Shown: piece by piece, positions 36,961 through 45,324 of the stretch | Position numbering within the stretch: position 1 is the first letter of the stretch | Layout of the letters: every line of letters begins with the position of its first letter | Assembly (NCBI RefSeq): GCF_007747215.1 | Contig: NZ_CP036273.1 | Span: forward strand, 5,688,322 to 5,752,321 | DNA length: 64,000 nucleotides | From: Urbifossiella limnaea | GTDB lineage: Bacteria > Planctomycetota > Planctomycetia > Gemmatales > Gemmataceae | Direction of reading: 5' to 3' | The notes under the pieces: model-generated | What the model was told of the DNA's origin: nothing | What the model saw: the letters and a program-made list of their open reading frames with translations, nothing else | Databases searched by the model: none | Program-made: the position numbers and the translations under genes

Positions 36961-38376
36961 ATGCGCCGGCTGCTGCTCCCCTTCGCCGTCCTCGTCGCGG
37001 CCGTGTCGCTGGCCCCCGCCCAGCCGCCGGCCGCGCCCCTCACGCGCATCGCCTTCGGCAGCTGCGGCGACCAGGACCAGCCGCTCCCCATCCTCGACAG
37101 CATCGTCGCCGCGAAGCCCGAGCTGTTCCTGTTCCTCGGCGACAACATCTATGCCGACATCGACGAGAAGACGAACAAGCTCATCCCCGCGGCGAAGATC
37201 ACGGCCGAGCGGATCGCCGCGAAGTACGACATCCTCCGCGGCCTCCCGGGCTTCCAGAAGCTGAAGGCGACGTGCCCGTTCATGGCCACCTGGGACGACC
37301 ACGACCTCGGCGCCAACGACGCCGGCGGCGACTTCGCCCTCAAGGACGCCTCGCAGAAGCTGTTCCTCGACTTCTTCGGCGCCGCCGCCAACGACCCGCG
37401 CCGCACGCAGAAAGGCGTCTACACCGCCGCCGTGTTCGGCCCGCCGGGCAAGCGCGTGCAGGTCATCATGCTCGACACGCGTTACCACCGCACGAAGCTC
37501 ACCCGCGCCAAGTCGCCGCTCCCCGGCGAGAAGGTGCCGCCCTACGCCCCCAACGCCGACCCCGGCGCCACCGTCCTCGGTGAAGCCCAGTGGGCGTGGC
37601 TCGAAGCGCAGCTGAAGCAGCCCGCGGAGGTGCGGCTCATCGGCTCCAGCATCCAGCTCGTCGCCGACGAGCACCGCTTCGAGAAGTGGAGCAACTTCCC
37701 CAAGGAACGCGAGCGCTTCTACGAGCTGGTGCGCAAGACGAACGCCACCGGCGTCGTGGTCCTCAGCGGCGACCGGCACCTCGGCGAAATCTCACTCGAC
37801 AGCAGCACCGCCGGCTACCCGCTGTACGACGTGACGAGCAGCGGCCTGAACCAGGGGGCGAAGGCGTGGCGTGAGCCGGAGCCGAACAAGCACCGCGTCG
37901 CGGCGATGCCCTACGGCGACAACTTCGGCATGGTCCTCATCGACTGGTCGACCGACAACCCGCGGCTGACGCTGCAACTGCGCGACGAGGACGGCGACGT
38001 GATGAGCGCCGTGAAGGTGCGGCTCTCGACGCTGAAGCCGACGGGCGTGGCGGCGGGTCCGCGGCCGAAACTGCCGGACGGCGTGCTGACCCCGGCCGAG
38101 GCGGCGGCAAAGGTCGGCCAGAAGGTGACGGTGCAGTTCCCGGTGGCGTCCACGGGCGGGCAGACGAACCTGTACCTGAACTCGGCCCGCGACTTCCGGG
38201 CGAAGGACAACTTCGCGGTTGCGTTGACGGCGGCCGCGAAGGCCGGCCCGTGGGCCGACGCCACCGGGGCGACGTTCCTGAACAAGACGATCCGCGCCAG
38301 CGGCACCGTGCAGGTGGTCAGCGGCAGCGCCCGCATCGAGGTCACGGCACCGGCGCAACTCGTGCTGGTGGAGTGA
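36961..38376 (+). CDS. PhoD-like alkaline phosphatase/phosphodiesterase, exported
   Basis: A 471-residue metallophosphoesterase of the PhoD type. After a signal peptide (LLPFAVLVAAVSLAPA) it shows IAFGSCGDQ, FLFLGDNIYAD (metal site), TWDDHDLGANDAG, IMLDTRYHR and LSGDRHLGEIS, all in family order. These enzymes release phosphate from esters outside the cell using Ca and Fe. A C-terminal region of about 120 residues after the catalytic domain (TVQFPVASTGGQTNLYLN) forms an extra beta domain of unknown role. The start is six bases after the upstream stop. Confidence 0.9.
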   Translation: MRRLLLPFAVLVAAVSLAPAQPPAAPLTRIAFGSCGDQDQPLPILDSIVAAKPELFLFLGDNIYADIDEKTNKLIPAAKITAERIAAKYDILRGLPGFQKLKATCPFMATWDDHDLGANDAGGDFALKDASQKLFLDFFGAAANDPRRTQKGVYTAAVFGPPGKRVQVIMLDTRYHRTKLTRAKSPLPGEKVPPYAPNADPGATVLGEAQWAWLEAQLKQPAEVRLIGSSIQLVADEHRFEKWSNFPKERERFYELVRKTNATGVVVLSGDRHLGEISLDSSTAGYPLYDVTSSGLNQGAKAWREPEPNKHRVAAMPYGDNFGMVLIDWSTDNPRLTLQLRDEDGDVMSAVKVRLSTLKPTGVAAGPRPKLPDGVLTPAEAAAKVGQKVTVQFPVASTGGQTNLYLNSARDFRAKDNFAVALTAAAKAGPWADATGATFLNKTIRASGTVQVVSGSARIEVTAPAQLVLVE

Positions 38377-38434
38377 TACCCGAGCGCCCCGCGCCGCGCG
38401 CGACGGCCCGTTCGCCGACGCCTCTACACCCGCT

Positions 38435-39139
38435 TCAGTCCGCCGTCTCCTCGACGACGCCGTGGCGCTGGAGGTAGCGCGCCGCCAGCCAGCACCCCAC
38501 CGCCCACGCCAACCCCGCCGACCAGCCGGCCAGCACGTCCGTCGGGTAGTGGACGCCCAGGTACACCCGGCTCGCCCCCACCAGCCCTGCCAGCACCGCC
38601 GCCACAGCCACGAAATACAGCTTCGCCCAGCCCGACCTCACCAGGCGCGCCAACAGCGACCCCAGCGTCAGGTACGTCACCGCGGCCAGCATCGAGTGAC
38701 CGCTCGGGAAGCTCGACGTGAGCGAGTACGACAGGTGCGGCACCAGCTGCGGCCTCGGGCGGGAGAAGAACTCTTTCAGCACCAGGCTCACCACCGCGCC
38801 GCCGGCCGTCGCCGCGAACACCAGCAGCGCCGCCGGGTAGTGCCGGCCCGCCACGAGGTAGCCGAGCACCGACGCCACCAGCAGCGTCAGAACGGCGTAC
38901 CCGCCGAGGGCGGTCAGGTCGCGGGCGCCCTCCTCGACCCACGCCGGCCCGACCGGGTCGGCCGGGTCGACCGGCTCGCGCAGGGCCAGCATCAGCCGCT
39001 CGTCGAACGGCAGAGTGTCCCCCGCGGCCACGTTGTGGGCCACGGCCAGGAAGACCCACACCCCCGCCGCGGCCAGTACGACCGCCGCCAGGACGTAGGC
39101 GTCGGCCCGCCGCACCCATGCCCACAGTGCACGCGCCAT
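38435..39139 (-). CDS. PAP2-family membrane phosphatase
   Basis: A 234-residue protein with about six membrane helices and the three PAP2 motifs: KEFFSRPRP (residues 122-130), PSGH (145-148) and SRVYLGVHYPTD (190-201) with the catalytic His197. Family members remove phosphate from phosphatidic acid, undecaprenyl-PP or similar lipids at the outer face of the inner membrane. A GTG two codons earlier (39145) is possible. It is convergent with the phoD-like gene. Confidence 0.88.
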   Translation of the reverse strand: MARALWAWVRRADAYVLAAVVLAAAGVWVFLAVAHNVAAGDTLPFDERLMLALREPVDPADPVGPAWVEEGARDLTALGGYAVLTLLVASVLGYLVAGRHYPAALLVFAATAGGAVVSLVLKEFFSRPRPQLVPHLSYSLTSSFPSGHSMLAAVTYLTLGSLLARLVRSGWAKLYFVAVAAVLAGLVGASRVYLGVHYPTDVLAGWSAGLAWAVGCWLAARYLQRHGVVEETAD

Positions 39140-39320
39140 AACCACCCCACGAGAGCATGTACGTGGAATCCCACGGGGCCGCGGGCGTTACTGAGGCAGG
39201 AGCCCCGACCCGCACCCGTCGTCCTCAGAATCTTCTCAGACGCCGTTCACTACCGCCTCACGGGTCGGGTGTTAGAGATAGGGTGCCGTAGCGTCTTCGG
39301 AAGGGTGCCCCGCCGCGGGG

Positions 39321-40262
39321 ATGACCGACATGCACAGTAACGACTTCGCCCAGCCCGACTTCACCGTGCTCGTCACCGTCTTTGCTGCCGGTCTCGGGAT
39401 GCTCCTCGGCGGCGCCGCCAACCTCGTCTTCGGCCGGTTCGGCATCACGGCTCGCGTCGCCGCGGCGGCCGGGACGTGTGTCGTCACCGGGGTCGGGGCA
39501 TGGGTCGTCGCCGGGACGGACAGCTCCGGGTGGCTGGCGGCCGGCGCCGCAGCTACCGGCATGGTGATCGCGGGCGTCGGACCGACCCTCGCCTTCGTCA
39601 TCGCCCGACGGCCGGGCACCCGCTGGGGGGCGCTCGCCGGCACCGGGTTCCTCGTCGCGGTCGGGTCGGTGGCGTGCTTCGAGTACCACTACGAGGCCGC
39701 CGCCGACCGGGCACTGGAAAGTTTGTCGGCGCTAACGGAGAAGCCGGCGACGCGCCCGATCGCCACGCGCGTGGCGACCGACCGCGGCACCGTCGTTCAG
39801 GTGCTGGAGGCGACCGACCCGCGTGCCCGGGCCGAGATGGCCGCCATCGAGGACCGCTTCCTGGACAGCGACTCGGTCCGCAACCGGGTGATCCGCCGGC
39901 AACCGGCCGACGACCGGTCGAACTGCCACGGCTGGGTCTTCACCGGCGGCCGGTACTGGGTCAGCGGGGTCGAGGTGGATCAGATTCTCGACGACAACGG
40001 TTACGCCCAGGTAACCGTGCCGCAGCCGGGCGACCTGGTCGTGTACCGCACGGCGGGCGTGGTCACGCACACCGGCGTGGTCCGCTACGTCACCTCCGGA
40101 ATGCCGGTGCTGGTGGAGGGGAAGTGGGGCACCACCGGCGTCTACCTTCACGAGGTCGGCGCGTCGGTGTACGGGGCCGAGTTCGACTACTACCGGGCCG
40201 ACCGCGCCACCCACGTCCTCGCCGGCCTGGACACGACCCCGGCCACCGCCGGCGGGCAGTAA
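39321..40262 (+). CDS. Membrane-anchored papain-fold (NlpC/P60- or CHAP-like) protein
   Basis: A 313-residue protein. Three or four N-terminal membrane helices (VLVTVFAAGLGMLLGGAANL, CVVTGVGAWVVAG, AAATGMVIAGVGPTLAFVIA, GFLVAVGSVACFEY) precede a linker and a C-terminal domain with NCHGWVFTGG (Cys202), PQPGDLVVYR and THTGVVRYV (His250). That Cys ... PGD ... His order is the pattern of NlpC/P60 and CHAP peptidases, so a cell-wall or amide hydrolase role is an inference. Its TAA stop (40260-40262) is the left copy of the insertion-sequence target duplication, so the protein is not truncated. Confidence 0.65.
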   Translation: MTDMHSNDFAQPDFTVLVTVFAAGLGMLLGGAANLVFGRFGITARVAAAAGTCVVTGVGAWVVAGTDSSGWLAAGAAATGMVIAGVGPTLAFVIARRPGTRWGALAGTGFLVAVGSVACFEYHYEAAADRALESLSALTEKPATRPIATRVATDRGTVVQVLEATDPRARAEMAAIEDRFLDSDSVRNRVIRRQPADDRSNCHGWVFTGGRYWVSGVEVDQILDDNGYAQVTVPQPGDLVVYRTAGVVTHTGVVRYVTSGMPVLVEGKWGTTGVYLHEVGASVYGAEFDYYRADRATHVLAGLDTTPATAGGQ

Positions 40263-41605
40263 GGCGTCCGGCAGGTGAAACGCTACCTACCCCTCGGCTT
40301 CCGGGGGCGGATGGTGATGTCGTACTTGGGTAGCGTCTTCGACCGCTCCAGCCGGGCTTCGACCGGCCGCATCTCGGCCTTCGTCAGCGTCACACCGCTG
40401 GGGTACCCGCCCGACAGGGTGTCCACCGCCGGCGCCTCCCCCTGCCAGGTCATTCGCCGGGCGTACCCGAGGATGACCGCCAGGCTCGTCAGCAGCCCGC
40501 CCCGCCACTTCCGCTCCAGCGCCGACCAGCACCGCTCGACCGGGTTGTACTTGCTGTGGTACGGCGGGTAGTAGACGAGCCGGACGACCAGCCCGGAGGC
40601 GTCGGCGAACGCCACCATCCGCTTGAGGAACTGGGTCCGGGAGCCCGAGCAGTTCGGCCCGTTGTCGAGGTACACGACCAGCCGGCGGACGTGCCCGAGC
40701 CCGCCCTTCACCCGGTCCCACCACCGCCCCAGCCCGTCCGCCCACAGGTCGCTCGTCTCCCGCGGGCCGAAGAACAAGGACAGCGCCCCGGTCGCGACCA
40801 TCAGGATGCCCAGCGGGGTCCACTTCCGGGCCGGCGGCGGGTCGTGGTCCAACCCCTTGGCGGACGACCCGTCACCGGCCGTCCGGGTTTTTCCCCCCGC
40901 GGACGTATGCACCCTCGGCCACCTTCGCCTTGGTATCGACCGAGATTTCCAGACTCCCCGGGTCGGCCGCGGCCGCCGCCCGGGCGGCCACGACGTTGGC
41001 GAAGATGAGGTCGGTGTCGGCCGTCTTCTTCAGCGGCCGCCCCTTCCGCACCCGGGCCAGCCGGTACCCCATCCGGTTGAGGATGTCCCGCATCGTCCGC
41101 TCGGCCGGCAGGTCGGCGTCCGCGTACCCGCTGGCGCGGAGCCGGGCGAGGACCTCCCGGGCGGCCAGGTCGGTGTACCGGCGGTCGGTCTTGAGTTCCG
41201 GGTCGGCGTGGGTCCGGGGCTCGACCAGGTCCCGGATGTCGGCGGCGAGGGACGTGTCGGCGTCCTCCGTCCGCACCCGCCCCCGGGCCGGGAAGTTGTC
41301 GACGCACCGGATGCCGGACGCCAGCTCGTGAAGGCCGGTGCGCACGGCGTCCCGGCCCCACCCGAACCGCCGCTCGGCCCGGCGGGCGCTGCCGCCGCAC
41401 AGGGCGACGGCGACCTCGGCCTGGAACAGCCGCTTGGGGTGCCCGGTCAGGCGGTCGGCGGCCCGTTGCAGGAGGCGGTCGGTCGGGTCGGTGGAGTCGT
41501 CCATGACTCGGGGCTCGGGGGGAATGGCGGGTGGCCGCTATCATCCCCAACCCGACTCGCCGGCGGAAGCTGAACCGATGGGTAGGATTCGACTCGCCGG
41601 ACGCC
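40263..41605 (-). mobile_element. Insertion sequence, ISAzo13-type, complete with terminal inverted repeats
   Basis: The ends read GGCGTCCGGC at 40263-40272 and its exact reverse complement at 41596-41605; pairing continues imperfectly inwards (CTACC, TCGG, CTTCC blocks) for about 40 bases. The element is 1343 bases and is flanked by TAA on both sides (40260-40262, 41606-41608), a likely 3-base target duplication. It encodes one transposase on the reverse strand, split by a frameshift. It landed in an 11-base gap between two convergent genes and damaged neither. Confidence 0.88.
40283..41504 (-). pseudogene. ISAzo13 family transposase (Rhodopirellula transposase DDE domain), frameshifted
   Basis: The N-terminal part (ATG 41504, to a TGA at 40872) has the DNA-binding region and EISVDTKAKVAEGAYVRGGK, including the first catalytic Asp. 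The C-terminal part (to TAG 40283) is in another frame and continues with GLDHDPPPARKWTPLGIL, VVYLDNGPNCSGSRTQFL (second Asp) and YPPYHSKYNPVERCWSALE (catalytic Glu). The frames meet at a G6A5 run near 40890; removing one base restores the expected RGGKTR reading. It may be a simple indel, or the run may allow slippage that makes the full protein from two frames. Confidence 0.85.
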
Positions 41606-41613
41606 TAACCAGT

Positions 41614-42081
41614 TCACGCCAGGTAGCGCCGCAGCGCCGAGGCGCTGCCCGTGAGCGCGTCCCGGGCGTCCGTCAGGAAGGCCTCCACGTCGAACTTGTC
41701 GGCCGGTTTGATCCGCGGGCGGATCAGCTCGAGCGCCGCCGACACCGTCCCCGCCAGCACCGCCGTCTCGGCCCGCGTCAGGTGACCGTCGCCGCAGATG
41801 CGCCGCACCCCGACGCCGCGGCAGAGGACGCGCACGTCGATCCGCCGCTGCTCTCTCCGGAACGTGACACGCGGGCAGCTTGCCGCCAGCCGGTAGATTT
41901 CCGTCTCGAAGCGCGACGTGCCAGCCGGCTTGCCCCGCGACGGGTAGACGAGTTCGACGCACACGTCCTTCACCGCCGAGCCGTAGTTACTGAGGCGGGC
42001 GTTGACGTGGTCGTTGACCAGCATGGTGGTGGCGTGCTGCCCGTGCATCAGCTTCGCGGCGTTGACGATGCAGAAGTCCAT
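41614..42081 (-). CDS. Hypothetical protein
   Basis: A 155-residue soluble protein (MDFCIVNAAKLMHGQH to ALRRYLA). It is mixed alpha/beta with several basic stretches and no motif I recognise. GTG 42090 would add three residues. The stop lies five bases beyond the right target duplication of the insertion sequence, so the gene end is unaffected. It is divergent from the downstream esterase gene with a 57-base gap. Confidence 0.55.
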   Translation of the reverse strand: MDFCIVNAAKLMHGQHATTMLVNDHVNARLSNYGSAVKDVCVELVYPSRGKPAGTSRFETEIYRLAASCPRVTFRREQRRIDVRVLCRGVGVRRICGDGHLTRAETAVLAGTVSAALELIRPRIKPADKFDVEAFLTDARDALTGSASALRRYLA

Positions 42082-42138
42082 GACGGCCACCCCGCCGGTG
42101 ACGTAGAATACCCGAGCCCCCGCTCCCGGAGCCGCCGG

Positions 42139-42987
42139 ATGCTTTCCCGTGCCGCGCTGGCCCTCGCCGCCGCCGTCGCGCTCGCCGCCGTCCCGGCGGC
42201 CGCGCGGCCCGACCCCGCGGTGAAGGTAACCCGCGCCGTCACCTACGCCACTGCCGGCGGGGAGACGTTACAGTTAGACGTCGCCACGCCGGCGACCGTC
42301 GGGCCACACCCGGCGGTCGTGCTATTCCACGGCGGGGCGTGGCGGTTCGGCACGCGGGCGCAGCTCAGCTGGGTCATCGAGGCGCTCGCCGCCAAGGGGT
42401 ACGTCGCGGCGTCGGCCAGTTACCGGCTGGCGCCGAAGCACCTGCTGCCCGACCAACTCCACGACGTGCGGTCGGCCGTGCGGTTCGTCCGCGCCAACGC
42501 CAAGACGTACGGCGCGGACCCCGACAAGTTCGCCGTCGGCGGCTTCTCCGCCGGCGCCCACCTGGCGATGCTGGCGGCCTTCGACCCGCCGGCGGGTCAG
42601 CCGCTGGGCGCGAGGTGCGTCGTCGATTTCTTCGGCCCCACGGACCTGACGCTGTACTCGAAAGACCCCGACCTCGAAGACGCCTTCATGGTGCCCTTCT
42701 TGGGGAAGGCGTGCAAGACCGACCCGGAGGTGTACAGGCGGGCGTCGCCGGTCGCCTTCGCCGCGAAGGGCGTGCCGCCGGTGCTGCTCGTCCACGGGAC
42801 GGCCGACCTGATCGTGCCGATCGTCCACTCCGAGAAATTGCACGAGAAGTTGGTCGCGGCGGGGGCCGAGGCGGAGTTGGTGCGGGTGCCGGGGAACGGG
42901 CACGGCCCGTGGCGGGCGGAGCAGGCGGCCGCCGGGATGACGGCGACAGTGCGCTTCCTCGACCGGCACCTGAAGGGGATGCGATGA
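42139..42987 (+). CDS. Secreted alpha/beta hydrolase (BD-FAE/esterase-lipase type)
   Basis: A 282-residue protein with a signal peptide (ALALAAAVALAAVPAAA). It has the oxyanion motif VVLFHGGAWRFG (HGG), YRLAPKH, the nucleophile elbow GGFSAGAHLAML, DLIVPI for the acid and GNGHGPW with the catalytic His. It belongs to the esterase/acetyl-hydrolase group often annotated as carboxylesterase or acyl-sugar esterase. Start ATG 42139. Its TGA overlaps the ATG of a small downstream frame. Confidence 0.87.
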   Translation: MLSRAALALAAAVALAAVPAAARPDPAVKVTRAVTYATAGGETLQLDVATPATVGPHPAVVLFHGGAWRFGTRAQLSWVIEALAAKGYVAASASYRLAPKHLLPDQLHDVRSAVRFVRANAKTYGADPDKFAVGGFSAGAHLAMLAAFDPPAGQPLGARCVVDFFGPTDLTLYSKDPDLEDAFMVPFLGKACKTDPEVYRRASPVAFAAKGVPPVLLVHGTADLIVPIVHSEKLHEKLVAAGAEAELVRVPGNGHGPWRAEQAAAGMTATVRFLDRHLKGMR

Positions 42988-43220
42988 GGGGCGGTTATGC
43001 CGCCGCTTGCGGCGTGGCACCGCGGTGCCACGCCGCAAGCGGTCGGGCTACTTCCTGGTTCCCCGCCTTCACCCTGTTGTGGGTTCTGACGCTGCCCCTG
43101 GTCGGCCACGGCTGCCACGGCGACGACGTGGACCACGAACCCTCGGCCGCGCCACCCGCCCACGTTCACGACACGGACGCGAAAACTTCTCGCGAACCCT
43201 CTTGCACCCGGGGCGGCTAG
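42984..43220 (+). CDS. Possible small membrane protein, partly encoded by a palindrome
   Basis: A 78-residue frame whose ATG overlaps the esterase stop (ATGA). Residues about 7-20 come from the 40-base palindrome at 43003-43042. After it the frame has one hydrophobic segment (WFPAFTLLWVLTLPLVGHGC) and a His/Asp-rich tail (HGDDVDHEP, AHVHD) that resembles a metal-binding exported peptide. I doubt the first 20 residues; a shorter product from a later start is also possible. Confidence 0.35.
   Translation: MRGGYAAACGVAPRCHAASGRATSWFPAFTLLWVLTLPLVGHGCHGDDVDHEPSAAPPAHVHDTDAKTSREPSCTRGG
43003..43042. repeat. Perfect 40-base palindrome, CCGCTTGCGGCG family
   Basis: CCGCTTGCGGCGTGGCACCG is followed at once by its exact reverse complement, with no loop. 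It sits 16 bases after the esterase stop. Confidence 0.85.
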
Positions 43221-43258
43221 CGCCAACAATACCCGTGTCACCTGCGGCCCCACGGACG

Positions 43259-43278
43259 CACCGGCCCTTCGGCCGGTG
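43259..43278 (+). promoter_or_regulatory. Hairpin in the nusA leader
   Basis: CACCGGCC and GGCCGGTG pair perfectly around CTTC in the 218-base gap before nusA; two related GGCCCTTCGG elements follow within 100 bases. A structured leader, for autoregulation or partial termination, would fit nusA, but this is only a visible stem-loop. Confidence 0.35.
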
Positions 43279-43438
43279 TTCGCGTATCCGGGCCGCGGCG
43301 GACGGCGACCACTCCGGAGGTCGGCCGCGGCCCTTCGGGCACTGCGGCCGGTCTCGCGCTCTGACCACCCGGTCGGTGCGGCCCCTCCGGCCCGCCGCGC
43401 CGGGTGTTTGTGTTTCTGCCACCAGAGAGGACGCCGAC

Positions 43439-44935
43439 ATGACCACCAAGAAGGACCCCGGCAAGGCCGTCCTCGAACTCGTCGAGAAGATGCACGAGGA
43501 GAAGAAGATCGCCCGCGAGACGATCTTCGTCGGCATCGAACAGGCCATCAAGCTGGCCGCCGAGCGCCACTTCCAGGTGGAAGAGGGCGTGCTCGTCAGC
43601 ATCGACCAGGCCACCGGGCACATCACCGCCCGGTACGGCGAGCAGGAACTCGACCCCGAGACGCTCGGCCGCATCGCGGCCCAGTCCGCCAAGCAGGTGA
43701 TGATCCAGAAGATCCGCGAGGCCGAGAGCGACACCGTCTACAACGAGTTCACCGGCAAGAAGGGCGAACTCCTCATCGGCACCGTCACCCGCGTGGACGC
43801 CGGCACCGCCATCGTCTCGCTCGGCAAGAGCGAGGCGCTGCTGCCCCGCAGCGAGCAGATCCCCGGCGAGACGCACCACGTCGGCGAGCGCGTCAAGGCC
43901 GTGATCCTCGAAGTGCGGCGGCAGGGGCACCGGGTCAAGATCGTGCTCAGCCGCTGCCACCCGGACTTCGTCCGCACGCTGTTCGAGGAAGAAATCCCCG
44001 AGATCGACGAGCGGATCATCGACATCCGCGCCGTGGCCCGCGAGGCGGGGTACCGCTCGAAGGTGGCCGTCACCAGCATCGACCTGAAGGTGGACGCCGT
44101 GGGCGCGTGCGTCGGCGTGCGCGGCAGCCGCATCAAGAACGTGATCGAGGAGCTGAACGGCGAGCGCATCGACATCGTGCGGTGGAACGACTCGCTTCAA
44201 GTGCTCATCCCGAACGCGCTGCAGCCGGCGCAGATTTCGGAAGTATTCACCTACCAGCGGCTCGGCCGGGCGATCGTGCTGGTGACGGACGACCAGCTGT
44301 CGCTGGCGATCGGCCGGCGCGGGCAGAACGTCCGGCTGGCGTCGAAGCTGGTGGGCTGGGACATCGAGATCATGACGCACGACGAGCTGGCCGAGTCGCT
44401 GGAGCGGGCCGAGCGCTGGTTCGGGCAGCTACCGCACGCCAGCCCGGACCTGACGAACGCGATGATCGACCAGGGCTTCCTCAGTTACAACGACCTGAGC
44501 ATGATCGACGGCGCCGAGTTGGCCGAAATCTCGGGCCTGCCGGAGGAGCAGGCTGACGAGATCGTGATGTACGCGGAGGAGTACACGGACGTCATGGAGC
44601 GGTCGGTCGAGGAAGAGCGGCGCGCGGCCGAAGAGCAGGCGCAGTTGGAGGCGCGCGAGGCGGCCGAGGCGCAGCGGCTCGCCGACGAGCAGGCCGAGGC
44701 GGAAGCGGCCGCAGCCGAAGCCGCGGCCGCGGAAGCCGCCGCCGCGGCGGCCCCGGCCGAGGGCGAGGCGCCGCCAGAGGGCGCCGAGGCGGGCGAGACG
44801 GCGGAGGTGCCGGCCGAGGGCGAGGCTACGACCGAGGTCGCGGAGGCGCCGGCCGAGGCGAGCGAAGAAGCCCCGGCGGAGGAGCCGACCACTGAGGAGC
44901 CGGCGAAGGAAGCGGAACCACAGCCGACGGCCTGA
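43439..44935 (+). CDS. nusA: Transcription termination/antitermination factor NusA
   Basis: A 498-residue NusA. The N-terminal domain contacts RNA polymerase (AVLELVEKMHEEKKIARETIF), then S1 (GELLIGTVTRVDAGTAIVSLGK), KH1 (AVTSIDLKVDAVGACVGVRGSRIKN) and KH2 (VTDDQLSLAIGRRGQNVRLASKL). A helix-hairpin-helix-like segment (SMIDGAELAEISGLPEEQADE) follows and then a long Ala/Glu/Pro-rich acidic tail from about residue 400, in place of typical C-terminal AR domains. It modulates pausing, termination and ribosomal RNA antitermination. AGAGAGG lies before ATG 43439. The nusA-infB-rbfA order is conserved but here two reverse genes interrupt it. Confidence 0.96.
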   Translation: MTTKKDPGKAVLELVEKMHEEKKIARETIFVGIEQAIKLAAERHFQVEEGVLVSIDQATGHITARYGEQELDPETLGRIAAQSAKQVMIQKIREAESDTVYNEFTGKKGELLIGTVTRVDAGTAIVSLGKSEALLPRSEQIPGETHHVGERVKAVILEVRRQGHRVKIVLSRCHPDFVRTLFEEEIPEIDERIIDIRAVAREAGYRSKVAVTSIDLKVDAVGACVGVRGSRIKNVIEELNGERIDIVRWNDSLQVLIPNALQPAQISEVFTYQRLGRAIVLVTDDQLSLAIGRRGQNVRLASKLVGWDIEIMTHDELAESLERAERWFGQLPHASPDLTNAMIDQGFLSYNDLSMIDGAELAEISGLPEEQADEIVMYAEEYTDVMERSVEEERRAAEEQAQLEAREAAEAQRLADEQAEAEAAAAEAAAAEAAAAAAPAEGEAPPEGAEAGETAEVPAEGEATTEVAEAPAEASEEAPAEEPTTEEPAKEAEPQPTA

Positions 44936-44948
44936 GGTCTGTCGGGCC

Positions 44949-44981
44949 GTGAGCGACGAGTCGGCGTGACCCGTCGCTCAC
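44949..44981. terminator. Bidirectional hairpin between nusA and the zinc-ribbon gene
   Basis: GTGAGCGACG (44949-44958) and its exact reverse complement (44972-44981) flank a 13-base loop, 13 bases after the nusA stop. The right arm overlaps the stop of the convergent gene. No T-run follows. Confidence 0.55.
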
Positions 44982-45283
44982 TTCGCCGGCGGCTCGGTTC
45001 GGTCGCGGTCGGCCCAGGGCGGCCGGCCGACCCGGCTCAGGAGCAAGCCGACCAGCCCGAGCGCGGTTACGACCGCCCCGAGGAACACACGCCGCCCGGG
45101 GGTCAGTTCGAAGAAGCCGACGGACCCGTCGCGCGGCGGACGGTCCGGCCGCGTTGTCGGGACGACCGGCCATCCGCGTCCGGTCCCGCCGCACCGCCGA
45201 CACGCCTCCTCGATCACCCCTCCGCCGGCCAGGAAGACGGTCGCCCGCCCCGTACCGCCGCACACTGCGCATCGCTCTGGCAT
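44978..45283 (-). CDS. Small protein with DnaJ-type CxxCxGxG zinc motif and a membrane helix
   Basis: A 101-residue protein. Two CxxCGGTG repeats (CAVCGGTGRA and CRRCGGTGRG, residues about 5-40) form a zinc-binding unit of the DnaJ cysteine-rich type. One membrane helix follows (VFLGAVVTALGLVGLLLS). The DnaJ-like fold suggests protein or redox handling at the membrane, but no partner is evident. ATG 45283. Confidence 0.65.
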   Translation of the reverse strand: MPERCAVCGGTGRATVFLAGGGVIEEACRRCGGTGRGWPVVPTTRPDRPPRDGSVGFFELTPGRRVFLGAVVTALGLVGLLLSRVGRPPWADRDRTEPPAK

Positions 45284-45324
45284 GATCCCCCCGGCCGCAG
45301 GTGCGGCCTGCGGTCGCCCGGCCG

